Positions 17,443-26,324 of a stretch of DNA of 64,000 bases are shown here, one piece after another; the first letter of the stretch is position 1; each line of letters opens with the position of its first letter. The notes under the pieces were generated by a model, which searched no databases, was not told where the DNA came from, and worked only from the letters and a program-made list of their open reading frames with translations. The stretch lies in assembly GCF_018130385.1 (NCBI RefSeq), contig NZ_JAFCLU010000011.1:175647-239646 (forward strand), read 5' to 3'. A program made the translations under genes and the position numbers. Source of the stretch: Bradyrhizobium sp. AUGA SZCCT0283 (GTDB lineage Bacteria; Pseudomonadota; Alphaproteobacteria; Rhizobiales; Xanthobacteraceae).

Positions 17443-17729
17443 ATTCGTTCCACTCTGCGAAGGCGCCCGATCAATACCGGCGTCATCGTCCCGATCAATG
17501 CAAATTTGGTACGGTTGAGATCGGCCGCGCCGGTCCTGATATGTTCGAGGGCTTCCTTTTCCGCGCCGGGCCGGCGGGAATAGAACGCCTCGATCGGATG
17601 GCTCTCGTTTTGGGGATGGGCGGGGCGAAATTCGCGCGCAAAAGCGCCCGTTGAAACCGCCGTAAGCAACAGCGCAACAACAGGCACGAAGGTCCGCGAA
17701 AGGTCGGCGCGGCGATACACAGGCGACAA
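17439..17729 (-). pseudogene. Remnant of a TRAP transporter binding protein (DctP-like)
   Basis: 96 codons. An intact signal peptide (TFVPVVALLLTAVSTGAFA) is followed by REFRPAHPQNESHP, as at the mature start of DctP proteins, and then directly by FYSRRPGAEKEALEHIRTGAADLNRT. The latter matches the DctP segment that normally starts some 30 residues later (xSxQLGxEKExIEQxRxGAxDxNR). The frame stops soon after, whereas the family is about 330 residues. This looks like an internal deletion plus truncation. The stop overlaps the kinase start, so the intact ancestor was probably a periplasmic ligand sensor for the kinase. Confidence 0.6.
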
Positions 17730-17980
17730 ATCCCCTTAGAGATGGAGTCTGCAGCGGGGGGAAAAGGTTCAACGCATTTTTAGCAGAATTTACCGATGTT
17801 TGGCTATTGGGGGCTGGGCTGGCAGGGGGCCTGCCGCGGGTAATCCTGATAATCTCTCTGCAATCTTAAATTGTGTTGTGCGCTGCGGTGATGCCGGGTG
17901 GATTGAAACCAGAGCCCGGGGGAATTATGAGGGCGTAGCCAGCGGATATTTCGCGGCGCGGCAGAGCAGGATAATCACCA

Positions 17981-19303
17981 GTGAAATTGGTCTTGAGATT
18001 CTTGCAATTTGCAGCGCTCGTCGCCACGGCGCTGGCGTCTCCGGCGCAGGCTGCCACCGAAATCATGTGGTGGCACGCGATGTCGGGGGAACTCGGCAAG
18101 CAGCTTGAAAAGCTGGCGGCCGATTTCAATGCATCGCAGTCCGACTACCGGGTCGTGCCGACCTACAAGGGCAACTACACCGAGACGGTGACGGCGGCGA
18201 TCTTCGCATTCCGTTCGCGAAGCCAGCCCGCCATCGTTCAGGTCAACGAGATCGCGACCGCAACCATGATGGCGGCGAAGGGGGCGATCTATCCGGTATA
18301 CGAATTGATGCGCGATCAGTCGGAGCCGTTCTCGCCGGAGGCGTATCTGCCGGCCGTGACCGGCTATTATTCCGATGTCGCCGGCAACATGCTGTCGTTC
18401 CCGTTCAATGTCTCGACGCCGATCCTCTACTACAACAAGGATCTGTTCCGCGCCGCGGGCCTCGATCCGGAGGTGCCGCCGAAGACCTGGGCCGAGGTCG
18501 GCGCCGCGGCAAAGCGCCTGCGTGCGGCGGGGTCGCCTTGCGGGTTCACCACATCCTGGCCTTCCTGGGTTCATGTCGAGAATTTTTCCGCATTCCACAA
18601 TCTGCCGCTGGCAACCCGGGCCAACGGCTTTAGCGGGCTTGATACGGAATTGACCTTCAACAATCCGGACGTGGTGCGGCACATTGCGCAACTGGCGGAA
18701 TGGCAGGCGACGAAAGTCTTCGACTATAGCGGCCGCGGGCAATCGGCCGAGCCGCGCTTTCAGAAAGGCGAATGCGCCATCTTCATCGGCTCGTCCGGGA
18801 CGCGCGCGGACATCAAGGCCAATTCCAGGTTCGAGGTCGGCTACGGCATGATCCCGTACCGGCCCGAAGTCGCCGGCGCCCCGCAAAACTCCATCATCGG
18901 CGGCGCCACGCTATGGGTGCTGCGCGACCGGCCGGGCGCGGAATACACCGGCGTCGCGCGGTTCTTCGCCTATCTCTCGAAGCCGGAAGTCCAGGCTGCC
19001 TGGCACCAGAACACCGGCTATCTGCCGATCACCCGCGCCGCCTTCGACCTCACCCGCGCGCAGGGCTTCTACGATCGCAATCCCGGTGCTGCGATCGGTA
19101 TAGAGCAGATGACCCTGAAGCCGCCGACCGAGAATTCGAAGGGAATCCGGCTTGGATCCTTTGTGCTGATCCGCGGCGTGATCGACGAGGAACTTGAGCA
19201 GGTTTTCCGCGGCAAGCAGACCGCGCAGGCGGCGCTGGACGTCGCCGCCGAGCGCGGCAACCGCCTGCTGCGCCAGTTCGAGCGGGCCAATCCGGACCGA
19301 TAG
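17981..19303 (+). CDS. ugpB: sn-Glycerol-3-phosphate ABC transporter binding protein
   Basis: 440 residues starting at GTG 17981 (agcagga upstream), with signal peptide FLQFAALVATALASPAQA. The sequence follows E. coli UgpB closely: WWHAMSGELGKQLEKLA, VPTYKGNYTETVTAAI, NVSTPILYYNKDLFRAAGLDP, IIGGATLWVLRDR, TGYLPITRAAFDLTR. It binds glycerol-3-phosphate or glycerophosphodiesters in the periplasm. No ugpA, ugpE or ugpC is next to it, so it must rely on permeases elsewhere. The 208-bp gap before it shows no clear element. Confidence 0.93.
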   Translation: MKLVLRFLQFAALVATALASPAQAATEIMWWHAMSGELGKQLEKLAADFNASQSDYRVVPTYKGNYTETVTAAIFAFRSRSQPAIVQVNEIATATMMAAKGAIYPVYELMRDQSEPFSPEAYLPAVTGYYSDVAGNMLSFPFNVSTPILYYNKDLFRAAGLDPEVPPKTWAEVGAAAKRLRAAGSPCGFTTSWPSWVHVENFSAFHNLPLATRANGFSGLDTELTFNNPDVVRHIAQLAEWQATKVFDYSGRGQSAEPRFQKGECAIFIGSSGTRADIKANSRFEVGYGMIPYRPEVAGAPQNSIIGGATLWVLRDRPGAEYTGVARFFAYLSKPEVQAAWHQNTGYLPITRAAFDLTRAQGFYDRNPGAAIGIEQMTLKPPTENSKGIRLGSFVLIRGVIDEELEQVFRGKQTAQAALDVAAERGNRLLRQFERANPDR

Positions 19304-19312
19304 CCTCCCCGC

Positions 19313-19426
19313 CGTCATTGCGAGCCAACGGGTCGCGCGAATGCGCGCCCGATGACAGGCTCCGCGAAGCAATCCATTCTTTCATTGCGCGGCGAGATGG
19401 ATTGCTTCGCTTCGCTCGCAATGACG
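19313..19426. repeat. Palindromic repeat (cgtcattgcgag family)
   Basis: Outer arms cgtcattgcgagc / gctcgcaatgacg with inner gaagcaatccat / atggattgcttc arms. It fills the gap between ugpB and the phosphotransferase-fold gene. This is a common dispersed element of Bradyrhizobium-type genomes. Confidence 0.75.
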
Positions 19427-19448
19427 ACAAACAAGGTTCAGCGTCACC

Positions 19449-20399
19449 ATGACCGCATCGCTGCCGGCATTCACGGATTATGAGCTGTTCCGCCCCTTTC
19501 GCGCCGATCCGTCGCAATGGCTGCCGGTGGCGATCGACATCGCCCATGGCCACGGGCTCGCCTGCACAGAACCTCAGATATTCTCCACAGGTACCAATCT
19601 CGTCGTTGGACTCGATGAGCCACTCATCCTGAAGATTTTTCCTCCATTTCTTCGTGGCCAATTCGCATCGGAGCGTGCTTCGCTGGCGCAGCTTCGCGGC
19701 CGACTTGCTGTGCCGATCCCCGAGATCGTGTTCGAAGGTGAACGCGACCAATGGCCGTATCTCGTGATCACGCGCCTCTACGGCCGCTTGGGTTCGGAGG
19801 TGTGGCCGCGCCTGCCTGAAGATCAGAAGGAGCGCGTTCTCTTTCAGATCGGGGAGACCATCGCAGAAGTGCAGCGCGTCCCCTTGGGCGATCTCTCGCA
19901 AATCGGGCTGCGTTGGGACCAGTTCATACCAAGGCAAATCGAGGGATGCCGGGCGAGGCATGAGCGCCTCGGACTGCCACGCCAATTTCTGGCTGGCTTG
20001 GACGATATTCTTCGTGATGCGGCCGCGCTCATTCCTCTGGATGCGCCGCCGGTTATCTTGACCGGTGAGTACATTCCGGAAAATTTTTTGTTGAGGCGTG
20101 AAACGGAAGGCTGGCGCGTTTCGGGCCTGATCGATTTCGGCGACGTGATGACGGGCTGGGGCGAATACGACCTGCTGGGGCCGAGCGCCTTCATGACCGC
20201 AGGCGTCCCGCGGCGGGTTCGCAGCCTGTTCGAGGGATTTGGATATGCGAGCACCGACCTGACGCCGACCCTGAAGCGCCGGCTGATGGCGCTGTTTCTC
20301 CTCCATCGGGTCAGCGATCCCGTTCGCCAGCTCTGCATTGAAGGCTGGCAACAGAAAGCAGACCTCTTTGAATTGCAGGACTTGCTGTGGCCCATCTGA
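19449..20399 (+). CDS. Aminoglycoside-phosphotransferase-fold protein with altered catalytic loop
   Basis: 316 residues. The nucleotide-binding lobe is visible (STGTNLVVGLDEPLILKIFPP, with Lys). The catalytic loop reads VILTGEYIPENFLL where active kinases have HGDLHxxN, so His becomes Thr and Asp becomes Glu while Asn is kept. The metal-binding VSGLIDFGDVMTG is intact. It may be a variant small-molecule kinase (for a sugar, homoserine or aminoglycoside-like substrate) or a non-catalytic binder. It stands alone between ugpB and the sigma-54 promoter region. Confidence 0.75.
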   Translation: MTASLPAFTDYELFRPFRADPSQWLPVAIDIAHGHGLACTEPQIFSTGTNLVVGLDEPLILKIFPPFLRGQFASERASLAQLRGRLAVPIPEIVFEGERDQWPYLVITRLYGRLGSEVWPRLPEDQKERVLFQIGETIAEVQRVPLGDLSQIGLRWDQFIPRQIEGCRARHERLGLPRQFLAGLDDILRDAAALIPLDAPPVILTGEYIPENFLLRRETEGWRVSGLIDFGDVMTGWGEYDLLGPSAFMTAGVPRRVRSLFEGFGYASTDLTPTLKRRLMALFLLHRVSDPVRQLCIEGWQQKADLFELQDLLWPI

Positions 20400-20471
20400 G
20401 CCCGTGCGACGAAATCGCACAGCAAGGCGGCTGGGGCGAATATGTGATGAAATATTAGGCAAATTAGCATC

Positions 20472-20483
20472 TTTGTATGCAAT
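20472..20483. promoter_or_regulatory. Possible GntR operator upstream of the importer operon
   Basis: tttgtatgcaat is one or two bases away from the attgtatacaat type of site bound by FCD-GntR regulators. It lies about 100 bp upstream of the sigma-54 promoter. A matching site (attgtgtacaat) lies by the atzF promoter. The GntR gene of the same operon (28120-28854) is the obvious candidate protein. Confidence 0.4.
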
Positions 20484-20578
20484 GTGGGCTTGAAGGCCTC
20501 GCCATCAAACTGGCCACCAGCTTCTCATTACTTAGATAAATCAGTGCTTTAGATCGATATTAGCCTTCCTCTAACGGT

Positions 20579-20593
20579 TGGCACAAACCTTGC
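20579..20593 (+). promoter_or_regulatory. Sigma-54 promoter of the importer-atzGEH operon
   Basis: tggcacaaaccttgc matches the consensus tggcac-N5-ttgc exactly, with the GG (-24) and GC (-12) dinucleotides 12 bases apart. Predicted transcription start is near 20604, leaving a leader of about 36 nt before the ATG at 20640. Such promoters need an enhancer-binding activator (for nitrogen genes usually NtrC). Confidence 0.75.
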
Positions 20594-20639
20594 GATTCCA
20601 GTTCCAAGCCATTTCCCCTCAGGCGTTGGAGCATCACCC

Positions 20640-22259
20640 ATGAAGCGTCGCGATTTCCTGAAATCCGTCACCGGAGTTGCCGCGGGCGCGATGGTGCCCG
20701 CGCCGGCGATCTGGTCCGCGGCCAAGGCTGATGCGCGGTCGGAAACGCTGCTGATCGTCTCCGAAAGCGGCCCCAACAATCTCGACATTCATGGCGTCGG
20801 CACCAACGTGCCCGGCTACGAGGTGTCGTGGAATTGCTACGACCGCCTGATCAGCCACGAGATGAAGAGCGGTCCGGGCGGCGTGCCGTATTACGACCGC
20901 GACAAGTTCAAGCCCGAACTCGCCGAGGACATGAATGTCGGCGACATGTCGGTCACCTTCAAGCTGAAGAAGAAAGCCACGTTCCACGATGGCGCGCCGG
21001 TCACGGCCAAGGACGTCAAGTGGTCGCTCGATCGCGCGGTGAGCGTCGGCGGTTTTCCGACGTTCCAGATGGGCGCGGGCTCGCTGACCAAGCCCGAACA
21101 GTTCGTCGTCGTCGATGACAACACGGTGCGGATCGATTTCGCCAGGAAGGACCGCCTCACCATCCCGGACCTCGCGGTCATCGTCCCCTGCGTCGTCAAT
21201 TCGGAGCTGGTGAAGAAGAACGCCAGCGAGAAGGATCCCTGGGGCCTCGAATACACCAAGCAGCAGACCGCGGGCTCCGGCGCCTACAAGGTGACGAAGT
21301 GGACCGCCGGCACCGAAGTCATCATGGAGCGCAACGACGCGTGGGCCGGTGGTCCCTTGCCGAAGGTCAAGCGCGTGATCTGGCGCATGGTGCCGCAGGC
21401 CGGCAACCGCCGCGCGCTGCTGGAACGCGGCGACGCCGACATCTCCTACGATCTGCCGAACAAGGATTTCGTCGAGCTGAAGGACAGCGGCAAGCTCAAC
21501 ATTGTTTCGGTGCCGTATTCCAACGGCGTCCAGTACATCGGCATGAACGTCAAGATCCCGCCGTTCGACAACCCCAAGGTTCGCGAGGCGGTGGCCTGCG
21601 CGATCCCCTACCAGAAGATCATGGATGCCGTGCTGTTCGGCCTGGCCAAGCCGATGTTCGGCGCCGCCGCCGACAAGGCAACCGAGGTGGCGTGGCCGCA
21701 GCCGACCAAATACGTCACCGATATCGCCAGGGCCAAGGCGTTGCTGGCGGAAGCCGGCCATCCCAACGGTTTCGAGACCACGCTGTCGTTCGACCTCGGC
21801 TTCGCCGGCGTCAACGAGCCGCTCTGCGTGCTGGTGCAGGAGAGTCTCGCGCAGATCGGCATCAAGACCACGATCAACAAGATCCCCGGCGCCAACTGGC
21901 GTACCGAACTCAACAAGAAGGTGCTGCCGCTCTACACCAACGTGTTCTCCGGGTGGCTCGATTATCCCGAGTATTTCTTCATCTGGTGCTACGACGGCAA
22001 GAATTCGATCTTCAACACCATGAGCTACCAGTCGAAGGCGATGGACGAATTCATTCACGGCGCCGTCGACGCCGCGGCGGTCGGCAACACCGCCAAATAC
22101 GACACTGACGTCAAGGGTTTTGTCGATCTCGCCTTCAAGGACATCCCGCGCATCCCGCTGTATCAGCCTTATGTCAACGTCGCGATGCAGAAGAATGTGT
22201 CGGGCTATCAGTACTGGTTCCACCGCAGGCTCGATTACCGCGCACTGGTGAAGGCGTAA
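20640..22259 (+). CDS. Peptide/nickel-type ABC transporter substrate-binding protein (DppA-like)
   Basis: 539 residues. The N-terminus MKRRDFLKSVTGVAAGA carries a twin-arginine motif, so export is probably through Tat. The SBP_bac_5 fold is seen in ETLLIVSESGPNNLDIHG, FKLKKKATFHDGAPVTAKDV and YIGMNVKIPPFDNPKVREAV. First gene of a sigma-54 operon that continues with two permeases and a fused ATPase. Because amidase genes of the AtzE type follow in the same operon, the ligand is more likely a small nitrogen-rich ureide, amide or oligopeptide than a general peptide. Confidence 0.9.
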   Translation: MKRRDFLKSVTGVAAGAMVPAPAIWSAAKADARSETLLIVSESGPNNLDIHGVGTNVPGYEVSWNCYDRLISHEMKSGPGGVPYYDRDKFKPELAEDMNVGDMSVTFKLKKKATFHDGAPVTAKDVKWSLDRAVSVGGFPTFQMGAGSLTKPEQFVVVDDNTVRIDFARKDRLTIPDLAVIVPCVVNSELVKKNASEKDPWGLEYTKQQTAGSGAYKVTKWTAGTEVIMERNDAWAGGPLPKVKRVIWRMVPQAGNRRALLERGDADISYDLPNKDFVELKDSGKLNIVSVPYSNGVQYIGMNVKIPPFDNPKVREAVACAIPYQKIMDAVLFGLAKPMFGAAADKATEVAWPQPTKYVTDIARAKALLAEAGHPNGFETTLSFDLGFAGVNEPLCVLVQESLAQIGIKTTINKIPGANWRTELNKKVLPLYTNVFSGWLDYPEYFFIWCYDGKNSIFNTMSYQSKAMDEFIHGAVDAAAVGNTAKYDTDVKGFVDLAFKDIPRIPLYQPYVNVAMQKNVSGYQYWFHRRLDYRALVKA

Positions 22260-22262
22260 GAG

Positions 22263-22350
22263 GCGAACGGCGAATAGGGAGTAGCGAATGGTGACACAGG
22301 GCGTTGAACTTCATCCATGCGCCATTCGCCATTCGCTATTCGCAAGCGCG
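22263..22350. repeat. Palindromic repeat (gcgaatagggagt family), copy 1
   Basis: gcgaacggcgaatagggagtagcg and the inverse gccattcgccattcgctattcgc form a long imperfect hairpin between the binding-protein and permease genes. A near-identical element lies at 62241-62310 between boxC and boxB. Inside an operon, such a hairpin may protect the upstream mRNA and raise binding-protein yield. Confidence 0.75.
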
Positions 22351-22361
22351 GAGCGCTGCCC

Positions 22362-23375
22362 ATGCTGACCATGATCGGAAAGCGGCTGATGTTTGCGATC
22401 CCGTCGCTGATCGGGGTGGTGATCGTCACGTTCCTCCTGACGCGCGCGCTGCCCGGCGATCCCGCGGCCTATTTCGCAGGTCCCGCGGCGAGCAAGGAAG
22501 CCATCGAGCAGATCCGCAAGAAACTCGATTTCGACAGGCCGCTGATCGAGCAGTTTTTCCGCTACACCAACGATCTCGCCCATGGCGATTTCGGCAACTC
22601 GCTGACAACAGGCCAGCCGGTCGCGACCGAAATCCGCAACCGCCTGCCGGCGTCCGCCGAACTGACGCTGCTCGGCCTCGTCGTTTCGGTCATGATCGCG
22701 ATCCCGCTCGGCGTGCTGGCGGCGACCCGGCCGGGCTCCTGGATCGATCATCTCTGTCGCATCACGACGACGGCCGGCGTGTCGCTGCCGGTGTTCTTTA
22801 CCGGCCTGGTGCTGGTTTACGTCTTCTATTTCAGGCTCGGCTGGTCACCGGCGCCGCTCGGCCGGCTCGACGTGTTCTACAGCGCGCCGCCCAGCGTGAC
22901 CGGGCTTTATCTGATCGACGCCTTGATCGCGCGCGATTTCGAGACGTTTCGTTCGGCGCTGAGCCAGTTGATCCTGCCGGCGGCGACGCTGGCGATCTTC
23001 TCGCTGGCGCCGATCGCGCGCATGACGCGGGCCTCGATGCTGGCGGTGCTGGCGTCCGATTTCGTTCGCACCGCGCGCGCCAGCGGACTGTCACCGTCGA
23101 CCGTCATCGTCACCTACGCGTTTCGCAACGCCATGCTGCCGGTCATCACCACGCTCAGCATGGTGTTCTCGTTCCTGCTCGGGGCCAATGTGCTGGTCGA
23201 AAAAGTTTTCGCCTGGCCCGGCATCGGCTCCTATGCCGTCGAAGCGTTGATCTCGTCGGACTTCGCGCCGGTGCAGGGTTTTGTGCTGACCATGGCGGTC
23301 ATGTACGTGCTGCTCAATCTGATCATCGACATTCTCTACGGCGTGATCGATCCGCGCGTGCGGCTGGAAGGGTGA
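22362..23375 (+). CDS. ABC transporter permease (DppB-like)
   Basis: About 337 residues from ATG 22362. The ATG is preceded by GGAGCG, and the longer frame runs into the repeat, so I reject the upstream start. MIGKRLMFAIPSLIGVVIVTFLLTR is the usual DppB/OppB first helix, followed by ALPGDPA and the EAA-like loop region TARASGLSPSTVIVTYAFRNAMLPVIT. Forms the membrane channel with the next gene product. Confidence 0.92.
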   Translation: MLTMIGKRLMFAIPSLIGVVIVTFLLTRALPGDPAAYFAGPAASKEAIEQIRKKLDFDRPLIEQFFRYTNDLAHGDFGNSLTTGQPVATEIRNRLPASAELTLLGLVVSVMIAIPLGVLAATRPGSWIDHLCRITTTAGVSLPVFFTGLVLVYVFYFRLGWSPAPLGRLDVFYSAPPSVTGLYLIDALIARDFETFRSALSQLILPAATLAIFSLAPIARMTRASMLAVLASDFVRTARASGLSPSTVIVTYAFRNAMLPVITTLSMVFSFLLGANVLVEKVFAWPGIGSYAVEALISSDFAPVQGFVLTMAVMYVLLNLIIDILYGVIDPRVRLEG

Positions 23376-23384
23376 GGTTGGAAG

Positions 23385-24284
23385 ATGAGTAGCGTTGCGC
23401 CTGCCGTTGAACCCGCCGGTCCCGCGCGTACCTCGGGACTATCAGCGATCTTTGAACACACCCGCTACGTGCTCGGCGAGAATCGCGTCACGGCCTTCGC
23501 CTTCGGCCTGTTGGTCGTCATCCTGTTTGCCGCGATCTTCGGCCCCTATATCGTGCCTTACGATCCGCTCGCCAGCGATACCGCAGCAGCCCTGAAGCCG
23601 CCGTCTGCGGCGCATTGGTTCGGCACCGATCAATTGGGCCGGGATATTTTCAGCCGCGTCATTGTCGCCACAAGGCTCGACACGTTCATCGCGGTCGCCT
23701 CTGTGGCGCTGGTGTTCCTGATGGGCGGCCTTGCCGGCATCGCCGCCGGCTATTTCGGCGGCTGGACCGACCGTATCGTCGGCCGTATCGCCGACACCAT
23801 CATGGCGTTCCCGCTGTTCGTGCTGGCGATGGGCATCGTGGCAGCGCTGGGCAATACCGTGCAGAACATCATCATTGCGACCGCGATCGTGAATTTTCCG
23901 CTCTATGCGCGCGTGGCGCGGGCCGAGGCGAATGTGCGCCGCAATGCCGGCTTCGTGCAGGCGGCGCGGCTGTCGGGCAATGGCGAGATGCGGATCCTGC
24001 TGGTGCATATCCTGCCCAACATCATGCCGATCATGATCGTGCAGATGTCGCTGACCATGGGCTACGCCATCCTCAACGCCGCCGGGCTTTCCTTCATCGG
24101 GCTCGGTGTCCGGCCGCCGACGGCGGAATGGGGCATCATGGTCGCGGAAGGGGCGGGCTTCATGGTGTCAGGCGAATGGTGGATCGCGCTGTTCCCGGGG
24201 CTGGCGCTGATGATCGCGGTGTTCTGCTTCAATTTGCTCGGCGACGGCCTGCGCGACATCGTTGATCCGCAGCGGAGGACGTGA
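23385..24284 (+). CDS. ABC transporter permease (DppC-like)
   Basis: 299 residues. N-terminal helix (VTAFAFGLLVVILFAAIFGPYIV) followed by PYDPLASD and the FGTDQLGRDIFSRVI motif typical of OppC/DppC. The cytoplasmic coupling loop reads RAEANVRRNAGFVQAARLSGNGEMRIL. Nine bases separate it from the partner permease, and the fused ATPase gene follows after about 115 bp. Confidence 0.92.
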   Translation: MSSVAPAVEPAGPARTSGLSAIFEHTRYVLGENRVTAFAFGLLVVILFAAIFGPYIVPYDPLASDTAAALKPPSAAHWFGTDQLGRDIFSRVIVATRLDTFIAVASVALVFLMGGLAGIAAGYFGGWTDRIVGRIADTIMAFPLFVLAMGIVAALGNTVQNIIIATAIVNFPLYARVARAEANVRRNAGFVQAARLSGNGEMRILLVHILPNIMPIMIVQMSLTMGYAILNAAGLSFIGLGVRPPTAEWGIMVAEGAGFMVSGEWWIALFPGLALMIAVFCFNLLGDGLRDIVDPQRRT

Positions 24285-24399
24285 TGGCCGATTCAAGCTT
24301 TGCTCGCCTCGACCCCTGCATGGGCCGAGGAAATGCGACAGGAGCGCTGACCGTTCTACTTTGCATGGGGTTGTTTTCGATATTTTTGCGGAGGCCATC

Positions 24400-26115
24400 A
24401 TGACCGCGCAACCCCTGCTCGACGTCCATGACCTCACGGTCGAATTCTCCACCCGGCGCGGCATCGTGAAAGCCGTGCAGCACGTCAATATCTCCGTCGC
24501 CAAGGGCGAGACGCTCGGCATCGTCGGCGAATCCGGCTCCGGCAAATCGGTGACTTCGTATGCCGTGATGCGGATCCTCGACCGCGCCGGCAGGATCGCC
24601 GATGGCTCGGTGATGTTTTCCGGCATCGACGTCAAGGCGGCGAGCGAAAACGAGATGCGCGACCTGCGCGGCCGCGAAATCTCGATGATCTTCCAGAACC
24701 CGCGTGCGGCGCTGAATCCGATCCGGAAAGTGGGCGACCAGATCGAGGACGTGCTGCGCCAGCATGTGCAGCAGTCGCAGGTCAGCGACCGCGGCGAGAA
24801 GGCGATCGAGGCGCTGGAGCAGGTCAAGATCGCGCGCCCCCGCGAGCGCTATCACGCCTATCCGTTCGAACTCTCCGGTGGCATGTGCCAGCGTGTCGTG
24901 ATCGCGCTGGCGCTGGCCTGCAATCCGCAGCTTCTGATCGCCGACGAGCCGACCACCGGCCTCGACGTCACCACGCAGAAGGCGGTGATGGACTTGATCG
25001 TCGAACTCACCAGGCGCCGGAGCATGTCGACGATCCTGATCACGCATGATCTGGGGCTGGCCGCCGCCTATTGCGATCGCGTGGTGGTGATGGAGAAGGG
25101 ACGCGTGGTCGAGACCGCGAAGTCGGCCGATATCTTTGCCAAGCCCGAGCACGCCTATACCAAGAAACTGATGCGCGCGACGCCGCGGCTCGGCGTCTCC
25201 TTGCGCGATCTCCTGCCGGAGGAAGAAGGCGCGGCAGCGCCGGCCGCCGCGCCGACGCCTGCGGTCGACAACTCCGGAAAACCGCTCCTCCTGGTCGAAA
25301 AGCTCGTCAAGGAATATCCGCGTCAGGGCGCGACGGCCGTGCTCGGCAAGCTGTTTTCCCGCAAGCCGCCGGTCGAAGTGGAACAATTCCGGGCGGTCGA
25401 CGGCATCGGTTTCACCGTCGGCCACGGCGAGAGTGTCGGCCTGGTCGGTGAATCCGGCTGCGGCAAGTCCACCACATCGATGATGGTGATGCGGCTCCTG
25501 GACCAGACCTCGGGCCGCATCGTGTTCGACGGCGACGAGATCGGCGCCATCATGCCCAATTCCTTTGCGCGGCTGCCGCTGCGCAAGAGCATCCAGATGG
25601 TGTTCCAGGATCCGACTGACAGCCTCAACCCGCGCTTCACTGCCGCACGCGCCATCGCCGATCCGATCATGCAACTCGGCGATGTCAGGGGACGCGACGC
25701 GCTGCGCGCCCGCTGTGAGGAACTCGCCGGCCTGGTCGGCCTTCCGGTCAACCTGCTCGATCGGTTCCCGCACCAATTATCCGGCGGCCAGAAGGCCCGC
25801 GTCGGCATCGCGCGGGCAATCGCGCTGCACCCAAAGCTCGTGATCCTCGACGAGCCGACCGCCGCGCTCGACGTCTCCGTGCAGGCGGTCGTGCTGAATC
25901 TGCTGCAGGACCTCAAGCAATCCATGGGCATGAGCTATTTGTTTGTGTCCCATGATTTGAACGTGGTGCGTTTGCTGTGCGATCGTGTCATCGTGATGCG
26001 TGCGGGACGAATCGTCGAGCAAGGTTCATCCGAGCGAGTGCTCGGCGATCCGCAGGATGCCTATACAAAGGAGCTGCTGACGGCGATCCCGCATCCGCCG
26101 TTACCGGTGCACTAG
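24400..26115 (+). CDS. Fused dual ATPase of the peptide-type importer (DppD-DppF)
   Basis: About 571 residues from ATG 24400 (gcggagg upstream). Two complete ABC domains: Walker A GESGSGKS, signature LSGGMCQR and Walker B LLIADEP in the first; GESGCGKS, LSGGQKAR and LVILDEP in the second. A low-complexity Ala/Pro linker near residue 280 joins them. The fusion supplies both nucleotide-binding sites for the two permeases. A small AtzG gene follows in 19 bases, so import and hydrolysis are encoded on one transcript. Confidence 0.94.
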   Translation: MTAQPLLDVHDLTVEFSTRRGIVKAVQHVNISVAKGETLGIVGESGSGKSVTSYAVMRILDRAGRIADGSVMFSGIDVKAASENEMRDLRGREISMIFQNPRAALNPIRKVGDQIEDVLRQHVQQSQVSDRGEKAIEALEQVKIARPRERYHAYPFELSGGMCQRVVIALALACNPQLLIADEPTTGLDVTTQKAVMDLIVELTRRRSMSTILITHDLGLAAAYCDRVVVMEKGRVVETAKSADIFAKPEHAYTKKLMRATPRLGVSLRDLLPEEEGAAAPAAAPTPAVDNSGKPLLLVEKLVKEYPRQGATAVLGKLFSRKPPVEVEQFRAVDGIGFTVGHGESVGLVGESGCGKSTTSMMVMRLLDQTSGRIVFDGDEIGAIMPNSFARLPLRKSIQMVFQDPTDSLNPRFTAARAIADPIMQLGDVRGRDALRARCEELAGLVGLPVNLLDRFPHQLSGGQKARVGIARAIALHPKLVILDEPTAALDVSVQAVVLNLLQDLKQSMGMSYLFVSHDLNVVRLLCDRVIVMRAGRIVEQGSSERVLGDPQDAYTKELLTAIPHPPLPVH

Positions 26116-26134
26116 AAAATCGAACGAGAGCGAA

Positions 26135-26317
26135 ATGGCCGCCGATCATCTTGATAATTACATCGATTCAGTCGCCACGGCGCTGGCCCTGCCGGTCGAG
26201 GAAGCCTGGCGGCCTGCCGTGCGGGCGAACCTCGAAGTGTCGCTGAGGCTGGCGCGGCTGGTCGACGAATTCCCGCTGCCGGATGAAACCGAGCCGGCCA
26301 GTGTCTACACAGCCTGA
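26135..26317 (+). CDS. atzG: AtzG-like amidase partner (DUF4089)
   Basis: 60 residues, mostly helical: DNYIDSVATALALPVEEAWRPAVRANLEVSLRLARLVDEFPL. This is the pattern of AtzG/HpxX (DUF4089), the small GatC-like subunit that stabilises the AtzE amidase in the 1-carboxybiuret hydrolase complex of Pseudomonas ADP. It lies 7 bases before the AtzE-like gene, as in known atz and hpx clusters. Preceded by a cgagag ribosome site. Confidence 0.82.
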   Translation: MAADHLDNYIDSVATALALPVEEAWRPAVRANLEVSLRLARLVDEFPLPDETEPASVYTA

Positions 26318-26324
26318 CCGCGCC

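Noticed and set aside
17443..17772. N-terminal extension of the membrane kinase to 805 residues
   Set aside because: The extra residues are Arg/Pro/Ser-rich and out of frame with the DctP remnant that occupies the same DNA. A TTG or GTG start further in fits better.
20634..22223. 529-codon open frame antisense to the DppA-like gene
   Set aside because: Exact shadow of a clear binding-protein gene, with no recognisable domain.
24229..25776. 515-codon open frame antisense to the fused ATPase
   Set aside because: Shadow of a gene with two complete ABC domains. No ribosome site or family features.
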